DNA from: Smithella sp.
Lineage (GTDB): Bacteria > Desulfobacterota > Syntrophia > Syntrophales > Smithellaceae
DNA length: 61,199 bases
Direction: 5' to 3'
Assembly (NCBI GenBank): GCA_007244375.1
Contig: SCVW01000031.1
Coordinates: forward strand, 1 to 61,199
The notes under the pieces are model-generated. The model was not told the DNA's origin. It did not search any database and worked only from the letters and a program-made list of their open reading frames with translations. A program made the translations under genes and the position numbers. Shown in pieces: positions 16,071 to 25,834 of the stretch (the first letter of the stretch is position 1; each line of letters begins with the position of its first letter).

Positions 16071-17442
16071 TATGGATTTTTCCTCTCGCCAGCGATGCGA
16101 ATATTCCTACGCAACAGATAAAAGCCAGTATGGCGAAAATAAATTTGGCGCTTTTTAAAAGGAGAAATGTATTAGCCTCGGAAATTGGGTAATCTCCTAA
16201 AATGACGGCAAAAACCAGCATGGTAATTCCCATGCTGAACATTTGGCCGGTAAGCCTCATAGTACCCACAGTAGCCGAAGCGACACCGTAATATTTTTTT
16301 TCCACGGCACTCATGATTGCATTAACGTTCGGTGAAGAAAAAAGTGCGAAGCCAATACCCAGTAAAATAAGACAGAAAAAAACATATTCAATGCTTGTAT
16401 GGCTATTGAGAAAAATTAGCAGAACAAGGCCAATAACTGTAAGAACCATACCTGTGGATGAAATAAATTGCGGTTCAAAGCGATCGGAAAGTTTTCCGGC
16501 AACAGGGGAAAGAAGAGCCTGTACAACCGGTGCAGCAACAAGAATAGAACCTGTATGCGATGGGGTCAGCATTTTTATATGTTGCAAATAAAGACTTAGT
16601 AAAAATGTAATTGCAAATGTAGCGCAGTAATTAATCAGAGCGGCTAAATTGGAAAAAGCAAAGACTTTATTATTTAAAAACAAATGTACATCTACTAAAG
16701 GATAAAGACTTTTCAATTCATGAACTATAAATAAAATCAGGCAAAGGACACCCAATCCGATTAAAAACAGTGCATTTAAAGTAGGTAATTGAGAAAATCC
16801 GTATATTATGGAAAAAAGAGCAAAGGCATAAAGCAGAGATCCGCTAAAGTCGAAACCTTTGCCATTAACTGCCGACCATTCTTCTTTAATCGTTGTAGCA
16901 ATTAATGTAATGATTAAACCCCATGCTGCCGTAAAAAGAAAAATGAATCTCCATCCTAAATGTTGGGTCAGCAAGCCACCGACGAAAGGACCGATGGTTA
17001 ATCCGATATAAACGGCTGCCACATTTATTCCTATTATTTTTCCCCGTTCTTCCAGGGGATAAGCCGATACCAGCATAGCCGTACCGGTACTGAAAATCAT
17101 TGCTCCTCCGATTCCCTGGACAGCACGAGAGGCTATCAGAAAAAATTGCGAAGAAGAGACTATGCAAAAAGAAGATGCGACAGTAAAAATTAATCCTCCG
17201 TAGACATAAAATCGTCTTCGACCATGAATATCGGCCAGCCGGCCTAGAGGTATAAGAGTCATGGTAGCGGCAAGAATAAAAGATGTTACCACCCAGCTCA
17301 GAGACACGGCTGTCATGGACAGTTCTTTAGCTATGGCGGGAAGAGCGACATTGATCGCCGAACCCATAAACGGTGTCAGAAAAGAACTTAGAGTAGTAAC
17401 CAAAAGAATGTATTGTTGTGTTTTAGTGTGGGCAATCTTCAT
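16051..17442 (-). CDS. MFS transporter, DHA2 (drug:H+ antiporter) type
   Basis: A 463-residue major facilitator protein with many hydrophobic helices and the loop 2-3 signature GRLADIHGRRRFYVYGG. VALPAIAKELSMTAVSLSWVV in TM1-2 and GGLLTQHLGWRFIFL in TM5-6 are typical of the DHA2 drug-exporter group, which usually has 14 helices. It overlaps the TSUP permease gene. Drug, solvent or metabolite export is the family inference; no substrate can be named. Confidence 0.88.
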   Translation of the reverse strand: MKIAHTKTQQYILLVTTLSSFLTPFMGSAINVALPAIAKELSMTAVSLSWVVTSFILAATMTLIPLGRLADIHGRRRFYVYGGLIFTVASSFCIVSSSQFFLIASRAVQGIGGAMIFSTGTAMLVSAYPLEERGKIIGINVAAVYIGLTIGPFVGGLLTQHLGWRFIFLFTAAWGLIITLIATTIKEEWSAVNGKGFDFSGSLLYAFALFSIIYGFSQLPTLNALFLIGLGVLCLILFIVHELKSLYPLVDVHLFLNNKVFAFSNLAALINYCATFAITFLLSLYLQHIKMLTPSHTGSILVAAPVVQALLSPVAGKLSDRFEPQFISSTGMVLTVIGLVLLIFLNSHTSIEYVFFCLILLGIGFALFSSPNVNAIMSAVEKKYYGVASATVGTMRLTGQMFSMGITMLVFAVILGDYPISEANTFLLLKSAKFIFAILAFICCVGIFASLARGKIHNGNNNH

Positions 17443-17458
17443 TGAATAATTATATCTG

Positions 17459-17583
17459 TCGCATTCTTCAGCTAACTTTGTTGGCTATCCTGCCCCGGCG
17501 AAGGCCAGGGTCGGCTTCCTCGACGTATAAGTAATACGACTGAGGAGCCTCCTCCTTGCCGCCGCGTTATCCTTTGAATGCGA
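17459..17583. repeat. Large palindromic repeat, diverged copy D
   Basis: Outer arms TCGCATTC (17459-17466) and GAATGCGA (17576-17583) pair perfectly. The centre holds CGACGTATAAGTAATACGAC, an inner palindrome like that of copies A-C. It separates the transporter pair from the ThyX-like gene. Confidence 0.5.
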
Positions 17584-17616
17584 CTAGGTATCAATAATAT
17601 CATCATAAAGGAATAA

Positions 17617-19080
17617 TCACTCGCAAGGGAACGTTTTTTTATAAAGATCGGAAAAACTATCTTTGCCACAGGCCATCATGAGCGTAAGTGGCATAATTTT
17701 TTTTGCTTGTGTAAGCATTTTTTTTGTCAGATCACGAATATCCCACTGGGCGTGCGCGTCGGCACGCAGACGTGCCAGATGGTACATTTCACGGGCATTG
17801 AATTTCATCAGGACTCTTTTGCGGTATGCGTTGGTCAAAACATAAGCAGCGGTCAGCGGACTTTTTTTGTAGATTTGCTCATAAGCGTTTTGCGTCTGAC
17901 GCATAATTTTCATAAAATCTTTTTGTTGGCCGATGGCTTTAATGGATGGCGGCATGGTGACACCCAGTTGTGGATCGTATTCTTGTGCGATAATTGTGGC
18001 CATGCGGTGTCTTTTTAACTGAGCGAAACAGCTGGAGCTCAGTATCAGCTCAAATTGCAGATCAACATTTTCCATTTCTCGCAAGACGACATCGTGTGCC
18101 TGTAAAGTCGCAAATGCCGTTTTGAAGAGTGTTCTTTTTTGCTGCGGAGTAATTTTGCTCATAATTTTCAAGCATTGAGCATAGTTTGCATTTAAAGAGG
18201 AAAATAGCAAACAGGCGGCGATTTTGTTATCGGCAGCGGGTGAAAAAGAAGTCAATTGCACGTCGGTTAATTTTTTAGAAGCAAGTCTGCATTTCTTCAA
18301 TAAATTGGAGCCCTGCCGACGTAAATTAATTCTGGTAAATTTGTCGTAATCCGTGGCTTGGGTATAACGGATAAGAGAAGGCGCGATTTCTTTTGTAACT
18401 GCATAAAGTTTTTCACTGTATTCTTTTGCTTCAGCCAGGTGATGAGCAGCCAGGCGCCTTAGCATCAACTCTAAATTGCGTGCGTTGATAGTCATTCCCA
18501 GTTGTGTTTGGGTCGCCATTGATATCGCATAGCGGGCGTCTTCCTTTGCCCATCCTTCCAGCATTGACTTATTGGAAGGATTTTCCGCCAAATCTTTGTG
18601 TTTTTCAAAAATGTATGGTCTTAGTTTTTCGTAAAGTGCGTGATAATAATCGTTTTGAGCTTCAACTGTTGCAATAAACAAATCAGTAAGATTAACGTCT
18701 TTTATTTCTTCAGGGATGACAAAATCTTTATTAAAGAGAACATAGCGCTGTGATTTTTCGGTGAATGAACAGAGACGGAACTTTTCAATTTCTTCAACAA
18801 GCAGGCGGGAGACGCCGATCACGTCGATGTTAAATACGGCGTGCTCGGCAACAGAGCTATGTCCCATTTCAAAAACGATATTACGGTTGGATTGGCGCGC
18901 TTTGTCCACTTCATCGCGGGAGATTTCCCGCAGTTCGTTGACTGCTTTCGGGTTGCGGCTGATGCGAGCGTATGCCGCCGAAATGGTTTCAGGTGTTAAA
19001 TCCTGTTTGAACCCGCTTTTCTCTTTGAGCTCACGGATGAGGTCATAATCCAAATTGTAACCGGCAAGAAGAATTTTCAT
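17617..19080 (-). CDS. Tandem ThyX-like (flavin-dependent thymidylate synthase family) protein
   Basis: A 487-residue protein made of two ThyX-like halves. The N-terminal half has GHSSVAEHAVFNIDVIGVSR and EKFRLCSFTEKSQRYV (about residues 100-114), equivalent to the ThyX signature but with KFR in place of RHR. The C-terminal half has KRHRMATIIAQEYDP and the downstream NAREMYHLARLRADAHAQWD block. Classical ThyX is about 220-250 residues and works as a homotetramer making dTMP from dUMP, methylenetetrahydrofolate and NADPH/FAD. Here each half keeps a different part of the catalytic signature, so thymidylate synthesis is possible but not certain. murI lies 5 bp upstream on the same strand. Confidence 0.85.
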   Translation of the reverse strand: MKILLAGYNLDYDLIRELKEKSGFKQDLTPETISAAYARISRNPKAVNELREISRDEVDKARQSNRNIVFEMGHSSVAEHAVFNIDVIGVSRLLVEEIEKFRLCSFTEKSQRYVLFNKDFVIPEEIKDVNLTDLFIATVEAQNDYYHALYEKLRPYIFEKHKDLAENPSNKSMLEGWAKEDARYAISMATQTQLGMTINARNLELMLRRLAAHHLAEAKEYSEKLYAVTKEIAPSLIRYTQATDYDKFTRINLRRQGSNLLKKCRLASKKLTDVQLTSFSPAADNKIAACLLFSSLNANYAQCLKIMSKITPQQKRTLFKTAFATLQAHDVVLREMENVDLQFELILSSSCFAQLKRHRMATIIAQEYDPQLGVTMPPSIKAIGQQKDFMKIMRQTQNAYEQIYKKSPLTAAYVLTNAYRKRVLMKFNAREMYHLARLRADAHAQWDIRDLTKKMLTQAKKIMPLTLMMACGKDSFSDLYKKTFPCE

Positions 19081-19085
19081 AGTTA

Positions 19086-19892
19086 TTATAAGCTTACCAA
19101 TTCAACATGTCCAAGAGTGCGCCCCAGAAAACGTTCACCGATTGTTTGAAAGCGGTAAGGAACGTCGCTTACATAGAAAACATAATCCGGTGGCAGACCG
19201 TTTTTGTTGGATATTTTTTGTTCATCAATCAAATTTGCGGCGATGTCAGCCATTGCTTCAGCCGAATCAATCAGGTTGACTCCTTTTCCCATAATATCCT
19301 GCAGCAAAGGTTTAAGAAGAGGATAATGAGTACAGCCCAAAACCAGCGTGTCAATTTTTTCGGCAATGACCGGTTTTAAATATTCCTGAGCGATAAGTTT
19401 TGTTGCCTGGTGATCAAACCATCCTTCTTCCACCAGAGGAACGAAAAGAGGGCAGGCCTGCGAAAAAACTTTTACGTCTTTTTTAAGGAGATGGATGGCG
19501 CGTGTATAGGCATTGCTGTTGATGGTGGCAGGTGTGCCGATAACACCAATTGATTTGTTTTTAGTATTTTGGATGGCCATGCGGGCGCTGGCATCGATAA
19601 CTTCAAGTATAGGAACTGGAGACAAATCAGCAATCGTTTGATGCGCGACAGCGGCCATGGTGTTACAGGCGACAATAAGAAGTTTTACTTCTTTTTTAAT
19701 CAGGAAATCTGTTATTTGTGCAGCGTAACGGTTTATAGTATCCACCGATTTGATACCATAAGGCACACGGGCGCTATCTCCGAAATAAATGATATTTTCG
19801 AAGGGCAGACGTTCCATCAAAGAACGGACAACCGTCAACCCACCGATGCCGGAATCGAATACGCCTATGGCACGATTTGTTTTTGAATTCAT
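19086..19892 (-). CDS. murI: Glutamate racemase
   Basis: A 268-residue MurI, converting L- to D-glutamate for peptidoglycan. Motifs: AIGVFDSGIGGLTVVRSL at the start, the first catalytic cysteine in LIVACNTMAA and the second in LVLGCTHYPLL; YFGDSARVPYG lies between. Full length. It is followed after 5 bp by the ThyX-like gene. Confidence 0.96.
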   Translation of the reverse strand: MNSKTNRAIGVFDSGIGGLTVVRSLMERLPFENIIYFGDSARVPYGIKSVDTINRYAAQITDFLIKKEVKLLIVACNTMAAVAHQTIADLSPVPILEVIDASARMAIQNTKNKSIGVIGTPATINSNAYTRAIHLLKKDVKVFSQACPLFVPLVEEGWFDHQATKLIAQEYLKPVIAEKIDTLVLGCTHYPLLKPLLQDIMGKGVNLIDSAEAMADIAANLIDEQKISNKNGLPPDYVFYVSDVPYRFQTIGERFLGRTLGHVELVSL

Positions 19893-20138
19893 TGGTTATT
19901 CTTTAAGATAAAATTAGTTTAAAAATGGCTGTTTCCACAATGTTGCCATTGAAATTGCTTATCATATCTAATCAATATATAGCAAGATTTCTTATAAGAA
20001 TTATTCTAAACAAAATCGTCGAGAAAAAATATTTATTCCGACTATTTAGTTCCGACAAGAGATGTTATTTGTATTAAGGATTGACGGTAAATGATCGGAA
20101 AGGTCAGATAATAATATGATGCGATGTGACGATCCGGT

Positions 20139-20546
20139 TTATTTAGGTTCCGGTTCGTTAAATTTTGTAAAAATCCAAAATGGATTAAGGCTTTTGTTCT
20201 TTTGTTTCCACTCGATGTAATTTTCTATTTTTTGGATAGCTTCTTTTGTTGTATTGACGAATTCCACGCCAGCCTCATAATATTTATCTTCAATGATAAC
20301 TTTGATCCATTTTATTTTACCAACAGCTGTTATTTGTTTTTTCAGGGTATTTATTCTGAAATCTATCTGCAGGACAGTATTGACAGGCAGAAGAAAATTC
20401 CCCCGGATTTTAGCGCCGGACGCGGAAATATCCTCACTGTAATTATAAGATAGCTTTTCTTGAGGGATATTTGTCCCTCCGGAAACGACAGATATGGAAA
20501 TCTCGTTTAGTTCTTTAAGTCGCTTTGTTTTCCTTTTTTCATTCAT
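20139..20546 (-). CDS. PilZ domain protein (c-di-GMP receptor)
   Basis: A 135-residue single-domain protein. A basic RKTKR stretch near the N-terminus and DISASGAKI (D/NxSxxG motif) about 40 residues later are the two c-di-GMP-binding elements of PilZ domains, though the arginine pair is only partly canonical. The C-terminal part YYEAGVEFVN fits the PilZ beta-barrel. It likely transmits c-di-GMP levels to an unknown partner. The HD-GYP phosphodiesterase gene lies 73 bp downstream on the same strand order of the region. Confidence 0.8.
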   Translation of the reverse strand: MNEKRKTKRLKELNEISISVVSGGTNIPQEKLSYNYSEDISASGAKIRGNFLLPVNTVLQIDFRINTLKKQITAVGKIKWIKVIIEDKYYEAGVEFVNTTKEAIQKIENYIEWKQKNKSLNPFWIFTKFNEPEPK

Positions 20547-20619
20547 AACTATACTTTTTTAATAATGTTTATACAAATCGTTAAAAAGTTTTTCTACTAA
20601 ATTAACTGATCTTGTTGTC

Positions 20620-22413
20620 TTATTTGAGCTGGTATCCTTTTGCTTTAAATAAGTTCAGGCAAGCATCAGCAACAACATCATCATAAAGAATACCTTTGTT
20701 TTTTTCAATTTCTTCAAGTGCAAAATCAATTCCAAGTGATGGCCTGTAAGGACGATTGGAAGAGATGGCTTCAACAACATCGGCTACAGCAAGAATACGC
20801 GATTCCAATAGAATTTCATCTCCTTTTAATTGTTTTGGATACCCTGTTCCATTTATTCTCTCGTGGTGTTGATGAACAATTTGTGCCAGCGGCCAGGGAG
20901 ACTCTATATCCTTTAACATCTCATATCCGGTCTGAGAGTGTTGTTTGATTAATGAAAATTCTATGTCTGTCAATTTTCCTGGTTTTGTCAGTATTTCAGC
21001 GGGAACGGATAGTTTTCCAATATCATGGATAACCCCTGCCATGCGAATTCCTTCAATCATATTCTGATCCAATCCCATCTCTTCTGTTATGGCACAAGCC
21101 AGATTAGAAGCCCGGGATTGGTGACCAGCTGTATAAGAATCTTTTGATTCCAATGCTGAAACAAGTACCTGAATGGTTGTGTTAATTGCTTTCTTTAAGT
21201 TATTGAGGCTTTGATGAAGCTTTTTCTCCGCTTGTTTTCGCTCGGTTATGTCGCGTACGACACTGAGAATTCCCACTGCATTATTATTATCATCCCTTAG
21301 AAAAATGAGCTTGCTCTCCACCCATATTTTTGATCCATTTTTGAGAATATATTGAGATTCCAACACTCGTGATCTGGTCAAATCCCTGTCATCACGCCGT
21401 TCTATCTCCATCTCTTCTAAAAATACATCAGCAAGATGGCTGAACGTTTCAGGCGCAGCCAGATCTTGTACTTTCATGCACATTATTTCATCAACCGTAT
21501 ATCCTGATAGGCGATATATGGACGGACTGACATAAGTATATTTAAAGTTCATATCTATGGTGAAGATTACATCAGCTACATTGTCCGCAAGAAGGCGGTA
21601 ACGTTCCTCGCTTGCTTTCAATAATTGTTCCGCTTTTCTATGCTCGGTGATATCACGAAGTTTAACAACTACTGTTTCAAAGACGTTGTCGCGCATCAGA
21701 TTTGTTCCCACAGCTTCAACTGTGTGCCATGTTCCATCTTTGCAACGAATGCGAAATTCGGTCTTCTTAATATTAGTGTTTTTATTTTTTAAAAATGTAT
21801 TTAATATACTTGTCACCTGTTCAAAGTCATCCGGGTGAAGATAATTATATACGTTACTACCTGTTATTTTTTCTTTTTTGATTCCCAGAAAACTTTCCAC
21901 AGCCGGATTACTGTAAGTAATTTGAAAATCTTTGTTTAGTAAAATAATCAAATCAGGATCTTGTTCTGTAAAAGTCCTGAACAGTTGTTCTTCGTAATGT
22001 AATTTATCTTCCGTACTCTTTTGTTCTTCTCTGGACTTTGCATCTTGTACTTCTCTGGCTATGGCCGGACAAAGACGTGATAAATTTTCCTTCATGATAT
22101 AATCATGAGCGCCCATACGCATACAGTTTATAGCCTCATTTTCTCCAATAATTCCGGATACAATTATTATGGGAATATCAATAGTTGATTCTTTTAATAA
22201 AGAAATGGCTGAAGGGGCATTGAATTTAGGCATCTTATAATCGCAAAGAATAACATCCCATTGCTTCTCTTTGAGTGCTTTTTTCATGGCGGAAGCAGTT
22301 TCTATTCTTTCATGGACCGGATTGTATCCGCCTTTTTTAAGTCCACGTACTATAAGAAATTCATCATCTTTAGAATCTTCAATCATTAATACCCGAAGTG
22401 ATTTATCTGTCAT
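20620..22413 (-). CDS. Response regulator with two PAS domains and an HD-GYP output domain
   Basis: A 597-residue signalling protein. Residues about 8-125 are a receiver domain (VLMIEDSKDDE acidic pocket, phospho-acceptor in VILCDYKMP). Two PAS domains follow (about 150-265 and 275-390), each ending in the VVxxRDITEHRK/ERKQ motif. The C-terminus is HD-GYP, a c-di-GMP phosphodiesterase: HDIGK (about 463-467) and HHERINGTGYP (about 516-526). Expected to cut c-di-GMP in response to a phosphorelay and a PAS-sensed signal. No cognate kinase is adjacent. Confidence 0.93.
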   Translation of the reverse strand: MTDKSLRVLMIEDSKDDEFLIVRGLKKGGYNPVHERIETASAMKKALKEKQWDVILCDYKMPKFNAPSAISLLKESTIDIPIIIVSGIIGENEAINCMRMGAHDYIMKENLSRLCPAIAREVQDAKSREEQKSTEDKLHYEEQLFRTFTEQDPDLIILLNKDFQITYSNPAVESFLGIKKEKITGSNVYNYLHPDDFEQVTSILNTFLKNKNTNIKKTEFRIRCKDGTWHTVEAVGTNLMRDNVFETVVVKLRDITEHRKAEQLLKASEERYRLLADNVADVIFTIDMNFKYTYVSPSIYRLSGYTVDEIMCMKVQDLAAPETFSHLADVFLEEMEIERRDDRDLTRSRVLESQYILKNGSKIWVESKLIFLRDDNNNAVGILSVVRDITERKQAEKKLHQSLNNLKKAINTTIQVLVSALESKDSYTAGHQSRASNLACAITEEMGLDQNMIEGIRMAGVIHDIGKLSVPAEILTKPGKLTDIEFSLIKQHSQTGYEMLKDIESPWPLAQIVHQHHERINGTGYPKQLKGDEILLESRILAVADVVEAISSNRPYRPSLGIDFALEEIEKNKGILYDDVVADACLNLFKAKGYQLK

Positions 22414-22707
22414 TTAGTTGTTCCTGTATAATGAAATATTTAATAGTTTGAACGTTAATAAATAACTGCGTGGTCATGTGATAGTTATTAATCGTAAGGG
22501 AATGAATCTGTTTTACACAGATAATGTATACAAATTAGTTACTTTTATGTCAAAGGAAATAATGAGGAAAGAATGAACATAAAATGTGGTGCACTTTATA
22601 TTTTTATCATCGTAAGTTAATAAGGAATTATAATAAATTTTTAATATTGTGTTAATTGGAAATAGAGGGAAAACAACATTTCAAGATAAATATTTCTTAA
22701 TTTGTGC

Positions 22708-23973
22708 TTACACTCTAAATTTTGTTAATCCGTTAAAATCCAGTGTTGCAAAGTAATCCTTTACAGTTTCGGCGCGGCGGATTTGCACAACGTCACCATT
22801 TTCTCTTAAAAGCAACTCAGCTGAACGAAGTTTACCATTGTAGTTGAAACCCATAGCAAAACCGTGGGCGCCCGCGTCATGAATAACTATAATATCACCT
22901 TGTTCCAGTTTTGGCAGTTTACGATCGATGGCGAATTTGTCGTTATTTTCACAAAGCGAACCGGTTACGTCATAAAGCATATTGCGCGGTTTGCTTTCCT
23001 TGCCCATAACCGTAATGTGATGATAAGCGCCGTAAAGCGCGGGTCGCATTAGGTTAGCCATGCAGGCGTCGAGGCCGGCGAATTTCTTATAGGTGTCTTT
23101 GATGTGTAGAACATGGGCGATAAGATAGCCGTATGGACCGGTTATGTAACGGCCGCATTCTGTAAAAAGCTTCAGCGGGGCAAGGCCGTTGGCAACAATT
23201 ATTTCGTCATATTTTTTTCTGATGCCGCGACTCATTACATTCAGGTCTATACGTTTTTGTTCCGGCCGGTAAGGTATCCCCACTCCGCCACCGATATTAA
23301 CAAAATCAAACTTTATTTTCAGCTTTTGCGAAATTTCAGCAATCAGTTGAAACAATATTTCAGCAGTTTCCACAAAGTAGTAGGGATCAAGCTCGTTGGA
23401 GGCAACCATAGTGTGGATGCCGAAACGCTTGACGCCTTTTTCCTTGCATAGTTTATAACCTTCGAAAAGCTGTTCTCTGGTGAAGCCGTATTTAGCCTCT
23501 TCGGGATGGCCGATAATATGATTGCCTTTTTTCAGTTTGCCGGGATTGTAGCGAAAGCAAATTAAAGAAGGGAGTCCGGCGCATTTTTCAAGATAGGCGA
23601 TGTGACTGATATCATCAAGATTGATGATGGCTTTTAATTTTTTGGCCAGCAGAAAATCTTCCACGGGCGTGTCGTTGGAAGAAAACATGATTTCTTCACC
23701 GGTTACGCCGGTTTTTTGCGCCATCATCAATTCGGCAAGAGAACTGCAGTCAGCGCCATAGCCTTCTTTGTGCAGGATTTTCATCAGGTAAGGGTTGGGA
23801 GCGGCTTTAATGGCGAAAAATTCTTTAAATCCCTCATTCCAACTAAAGGAGTTTTTAAAAGCACGGGCATTTTTCCGGATAGCTTTTTCATCATAGATGT
23901 GAAAAGGCGTAGGATATTTTTTTATTATTTTTTCGATTTGTGTTTTAGTAAAAGGCAAAAACTTCCCCTGCAT
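22708..23973 (-). CDS. Diaminopimelate decarboxylase-like PLP enzyme (LysA family)
   Basis: A 421-residue fold-type III PLP decarboxylase. The PLP lysine is K56 in FFAIKAAPNP; NIGGGVGIPYRPEQ and TECGRYITGPYGYL bind phosphate, and GSLCENNDKFA carries the active-site Cys used across the dimer. It may be the biosynthetic meso-diaminopimelate to L-lysine step, or a paralogue acting on another basic amino acid. Two transcription units upstream on the same strand lies lysine 2,3-aminomutase, which would use its product; a functional link is inference. Confidence 0.88.
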   Translation of the reverse strand: MQGKFLPFTKTQIEKIIKKYPTPFHIYDEKAIRKNARAFKNSFSWNEGFKEFFAIKAAPNPYLMKILHKEGYGADCSSLAELMMAQKTGVTGEEIMFSSNDTPVEDFLLAKKLKAIINLDDISHIAYLEKCAGLPSLICFRYNPGKLKKGNHIIGHPEEAKYGFTREQLFEGYKLCKEKGVKRFGIHTMVASNELDPYYFVETAEILFQLIAEISQKLKIKFDFVNIGGGVGIPYRPEQKRIDLNVMSRGIRKKYDEIIVANGLAPLKLFTECGRYITGPYGYLIAHVLHIKDTYKKFAGLDACMANLMRPALYGAYHHITVMGKESKPRNMLYDVTGSLCENNDKFAIDRKLPKLEQGDIIVIHDAGAHGFAMGFNYNGKLRSAELLLRENGDVVQIRRAETVKDYFATLDFNGLTKFRV

Positions 23974-24080
23974 ACAAGTAACTCTCCTGTATTTAAGTGT
24001 CTAATATAATATGAAGATAAACTTACGGTAAAAAATAAAAATTATCAATAATATTTTCTTTCTACACAGGAGAAATGGTT

Positions 24081-25082
24081 TTAACAAATGAAATATGACA
24101 CGCAAGAATAAGTTACGGCGGCGATAAAGGCAGAAACGGGTATCGTTAAAATCCATGCCCATATTATGTTGCCGGCCACACCCCAGCGCACGGCGGAAAG
24201 TCTTTTCGTGGAGCCGACACCTACAATGGCTCCGGTAATGGTGTGAGTCGTGCTCACGGGAATACCGGCAACCGTGGCTCCAATAATCGAGCAGGCGGCG
24301 GCGGTTTCAGCGCTGAAACCGCCCATCGGCTGGAGCTTGGTAATTTTGGTACCCATAGTTTTCACAATTCGCCAGCCACCAAACATAGTTCCCAGAGAAA
24401 TCATCGTATAGCAGGCAATAATTACCCAAAGAGGAATGTGAAATGTATTGCCCAGTAACCCTTTACTAAATAGTGCCATGGCGATGATGCCCATAGTTTT
24501 CTGAGCGTCGTTCATGCCATGCCCTAATGAATATACCGCTGCTGAAACAAGCTGGAGTTTACGAAAGAGTTTATCGGATTTGGCTATATTAGAACGATGG
24601 CTCAGATTCATTGCAAGAATCATGAAAGTAAACCCCAGCGCCATACCAATGGCGGGAGAAACAAAGATAAAAAGAGTTGTTTTGATAATGCCCGGCCAAA
24701 ACAGCGTGCTTGTTCCGGCTTTGGATACACCCGCGCCGATAAGACCGCCAATCAGAGCGTGCGATGAACTGCTGGGCAGTCCGTAATACCAGGTTGAGAT
24801 GTTCCAGATGATGGCGCCGCTTAGGGCGGAAAGAATCACTAAATTATCAACAATGTCAATGTGGATAATGCCTTTACCAACGGTATGCGCGACTGCTGTG
24901 CCCACAAAAAACACAGCGACAAAATTGAAAAAAGCCGCCCAGATGACTGCATATTTAGGTGAAAGAACACGAGTGGAAACAACTGTGGAAATAGAATTGG
25001 CCGAATCATGAAATCCGTTGAGAAAATCAAAAGCCAGTGCGGCAATAATCAGAAAGACAACAAAAGCCATTGAATCAAGCAT
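24081..25082 (-). CDS. pit: PiT family inorganic phosphate transporter
   Basis: A 333-residue membrane protein of the PiT family (low-affinity, H+/metal-phosphate symport). The repeated signatures are visible: DFLNGFHDSANSISTVVST in the first half and GHGMNDAQKTMGIIAM in the second, plus SSSHALIGGLIGAG and STTHTITGAIVGVG. It overlaps the upstream DUF47 gene by 8 bp, the standard pairing. Confidence 0.94.
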   Translation of the reverse strand: MLDSMAFVVFLIIAALAFDFLNGFHDSANSISTVVSTRVLSPKYAVIWAAFFNFVAVFFVGTAVAHTVGKGIIHIDIVDNLVILSALSGAIIWNISTWYYGLPSSSSHALIGGLIGAGVSKAGTSTLFWPGIIKTTLFIFVSPAIGMALGFTFMILAMNLSHRSNIAKSDKLFRKLQLVSAAVYSLGHGMNDAQKTMGIIAMALFSKGLLGNTFHIPLWVIIACYTMISLGTMFGGWRIVKTMGTKITKLQPMGGFSAETAAACSIIGATVAGIPVSTTHTITGAIVGVGSTKRLSAVRWGVAGNIIWAWILTIPVSAFIAAVTYSCVSYFIC

Positions 25083-25695
25083 GTTTCAGGACAATTCCCT
25101 CCACAATATTGGAGACATCTTCACAGACGTCAATTGCTTCTTCCAGAAGTTGGAAAATATCTTTCCATTTTATAAGTTCAATGGCATCTTTCTCTGTTTC
25201 GAAAAGATTGGCCATGATGGATCTTAAAGTAACGTCACCGGCATTCTCCAGAGTGTTGATTTCTACACAATCTGCCAGAATCATTGCAGAGTTTTTCATA
25301 TTACGCATAGCGTGAACAATGCTTTTTACTTTTTTTATAGAGTCATTCAGTATTTGAGCCTGTTTAATTATTTCATCGGAGGTTCTTTTGACTTTATAAA
25401 GATGAATTCGGATAGCTGTCGCTTCGATAACATCCATGATGCTGTCCATTTTGTTGACTAGTGCATAAATATCCTCACGATCTATGGGCGTGAGGAAAGT
25501 CTTATGCATTTTTTCATATGTTTTATGGGTAATGCCGTCAGCTTCGTGCTCGATCTCTTTGAGTTTGGCGACTCTTACGTCGGAATAATCCCGGGCTTTG
25601 GCCATTTCCAGAAAAAGCTTGCCGCCTTCTTCGATTTTGTCGGCAAGTTCTTCGAAAAGTTCAAAAAAATTCTCTTCTTTAGGAAAGAAGCGCAT
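25075..25695 (-). CDS. DUF47/PhoU-like phosphate transport regulator
   Basis: A 206-residue all-helical protein of the DUF47 (PhoU-like, YkaA) family. FPKEENFFELFEELADK, the metal-binding-type acidic helix KLKEIEHEADGITHK and TPIDREDIYALVNKMDSIMD are hallmark segments. Such proteins are encoded before pit and control or gate phosphate uptake. A good GGAGGTT site precedes the ATG. Confidence 0.93.
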   Translation of the reverse strand: MRFFPKEENFFELFEELADKIEEGGKLFLEMAKARDYSDVRVAKLKEIEHEADGITHKTYEKMHKTFLTPIDREDIYALVNKMDSIMDVIEATAIRIHLYKVKRTSDEIIKQAQILNDSIKKVKSIVHAMRNMKNSAMILADCVEINTLENAGDVTLRSIMANLFETEKDAIELIKWKDIFQLLEEAIDVCEDVSNIVEGIVLKHA

Positions 25696-25834
25696 GAGAA
25701 AAACCTCCTTGCGTTCCGTGATAAATTAATTATGCAGAAAAGATAATAAAAACGCTGGCAGTGCTCTAGCGAATTATTGGGGAAAATGCAAGGTCTAAAA
25801 CTATAAAAAATAAGTAGAAAAGGATTAATGCTTG

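Noticed and set aside
24858-24872. DnaA-box-like TGTGGATAA and similar 9-mers
   Set aside because: The clearest one is inside pit; single boxes occur by chance and no cluster or AT-rich unwinding region is seen, so no oriC is claimed.
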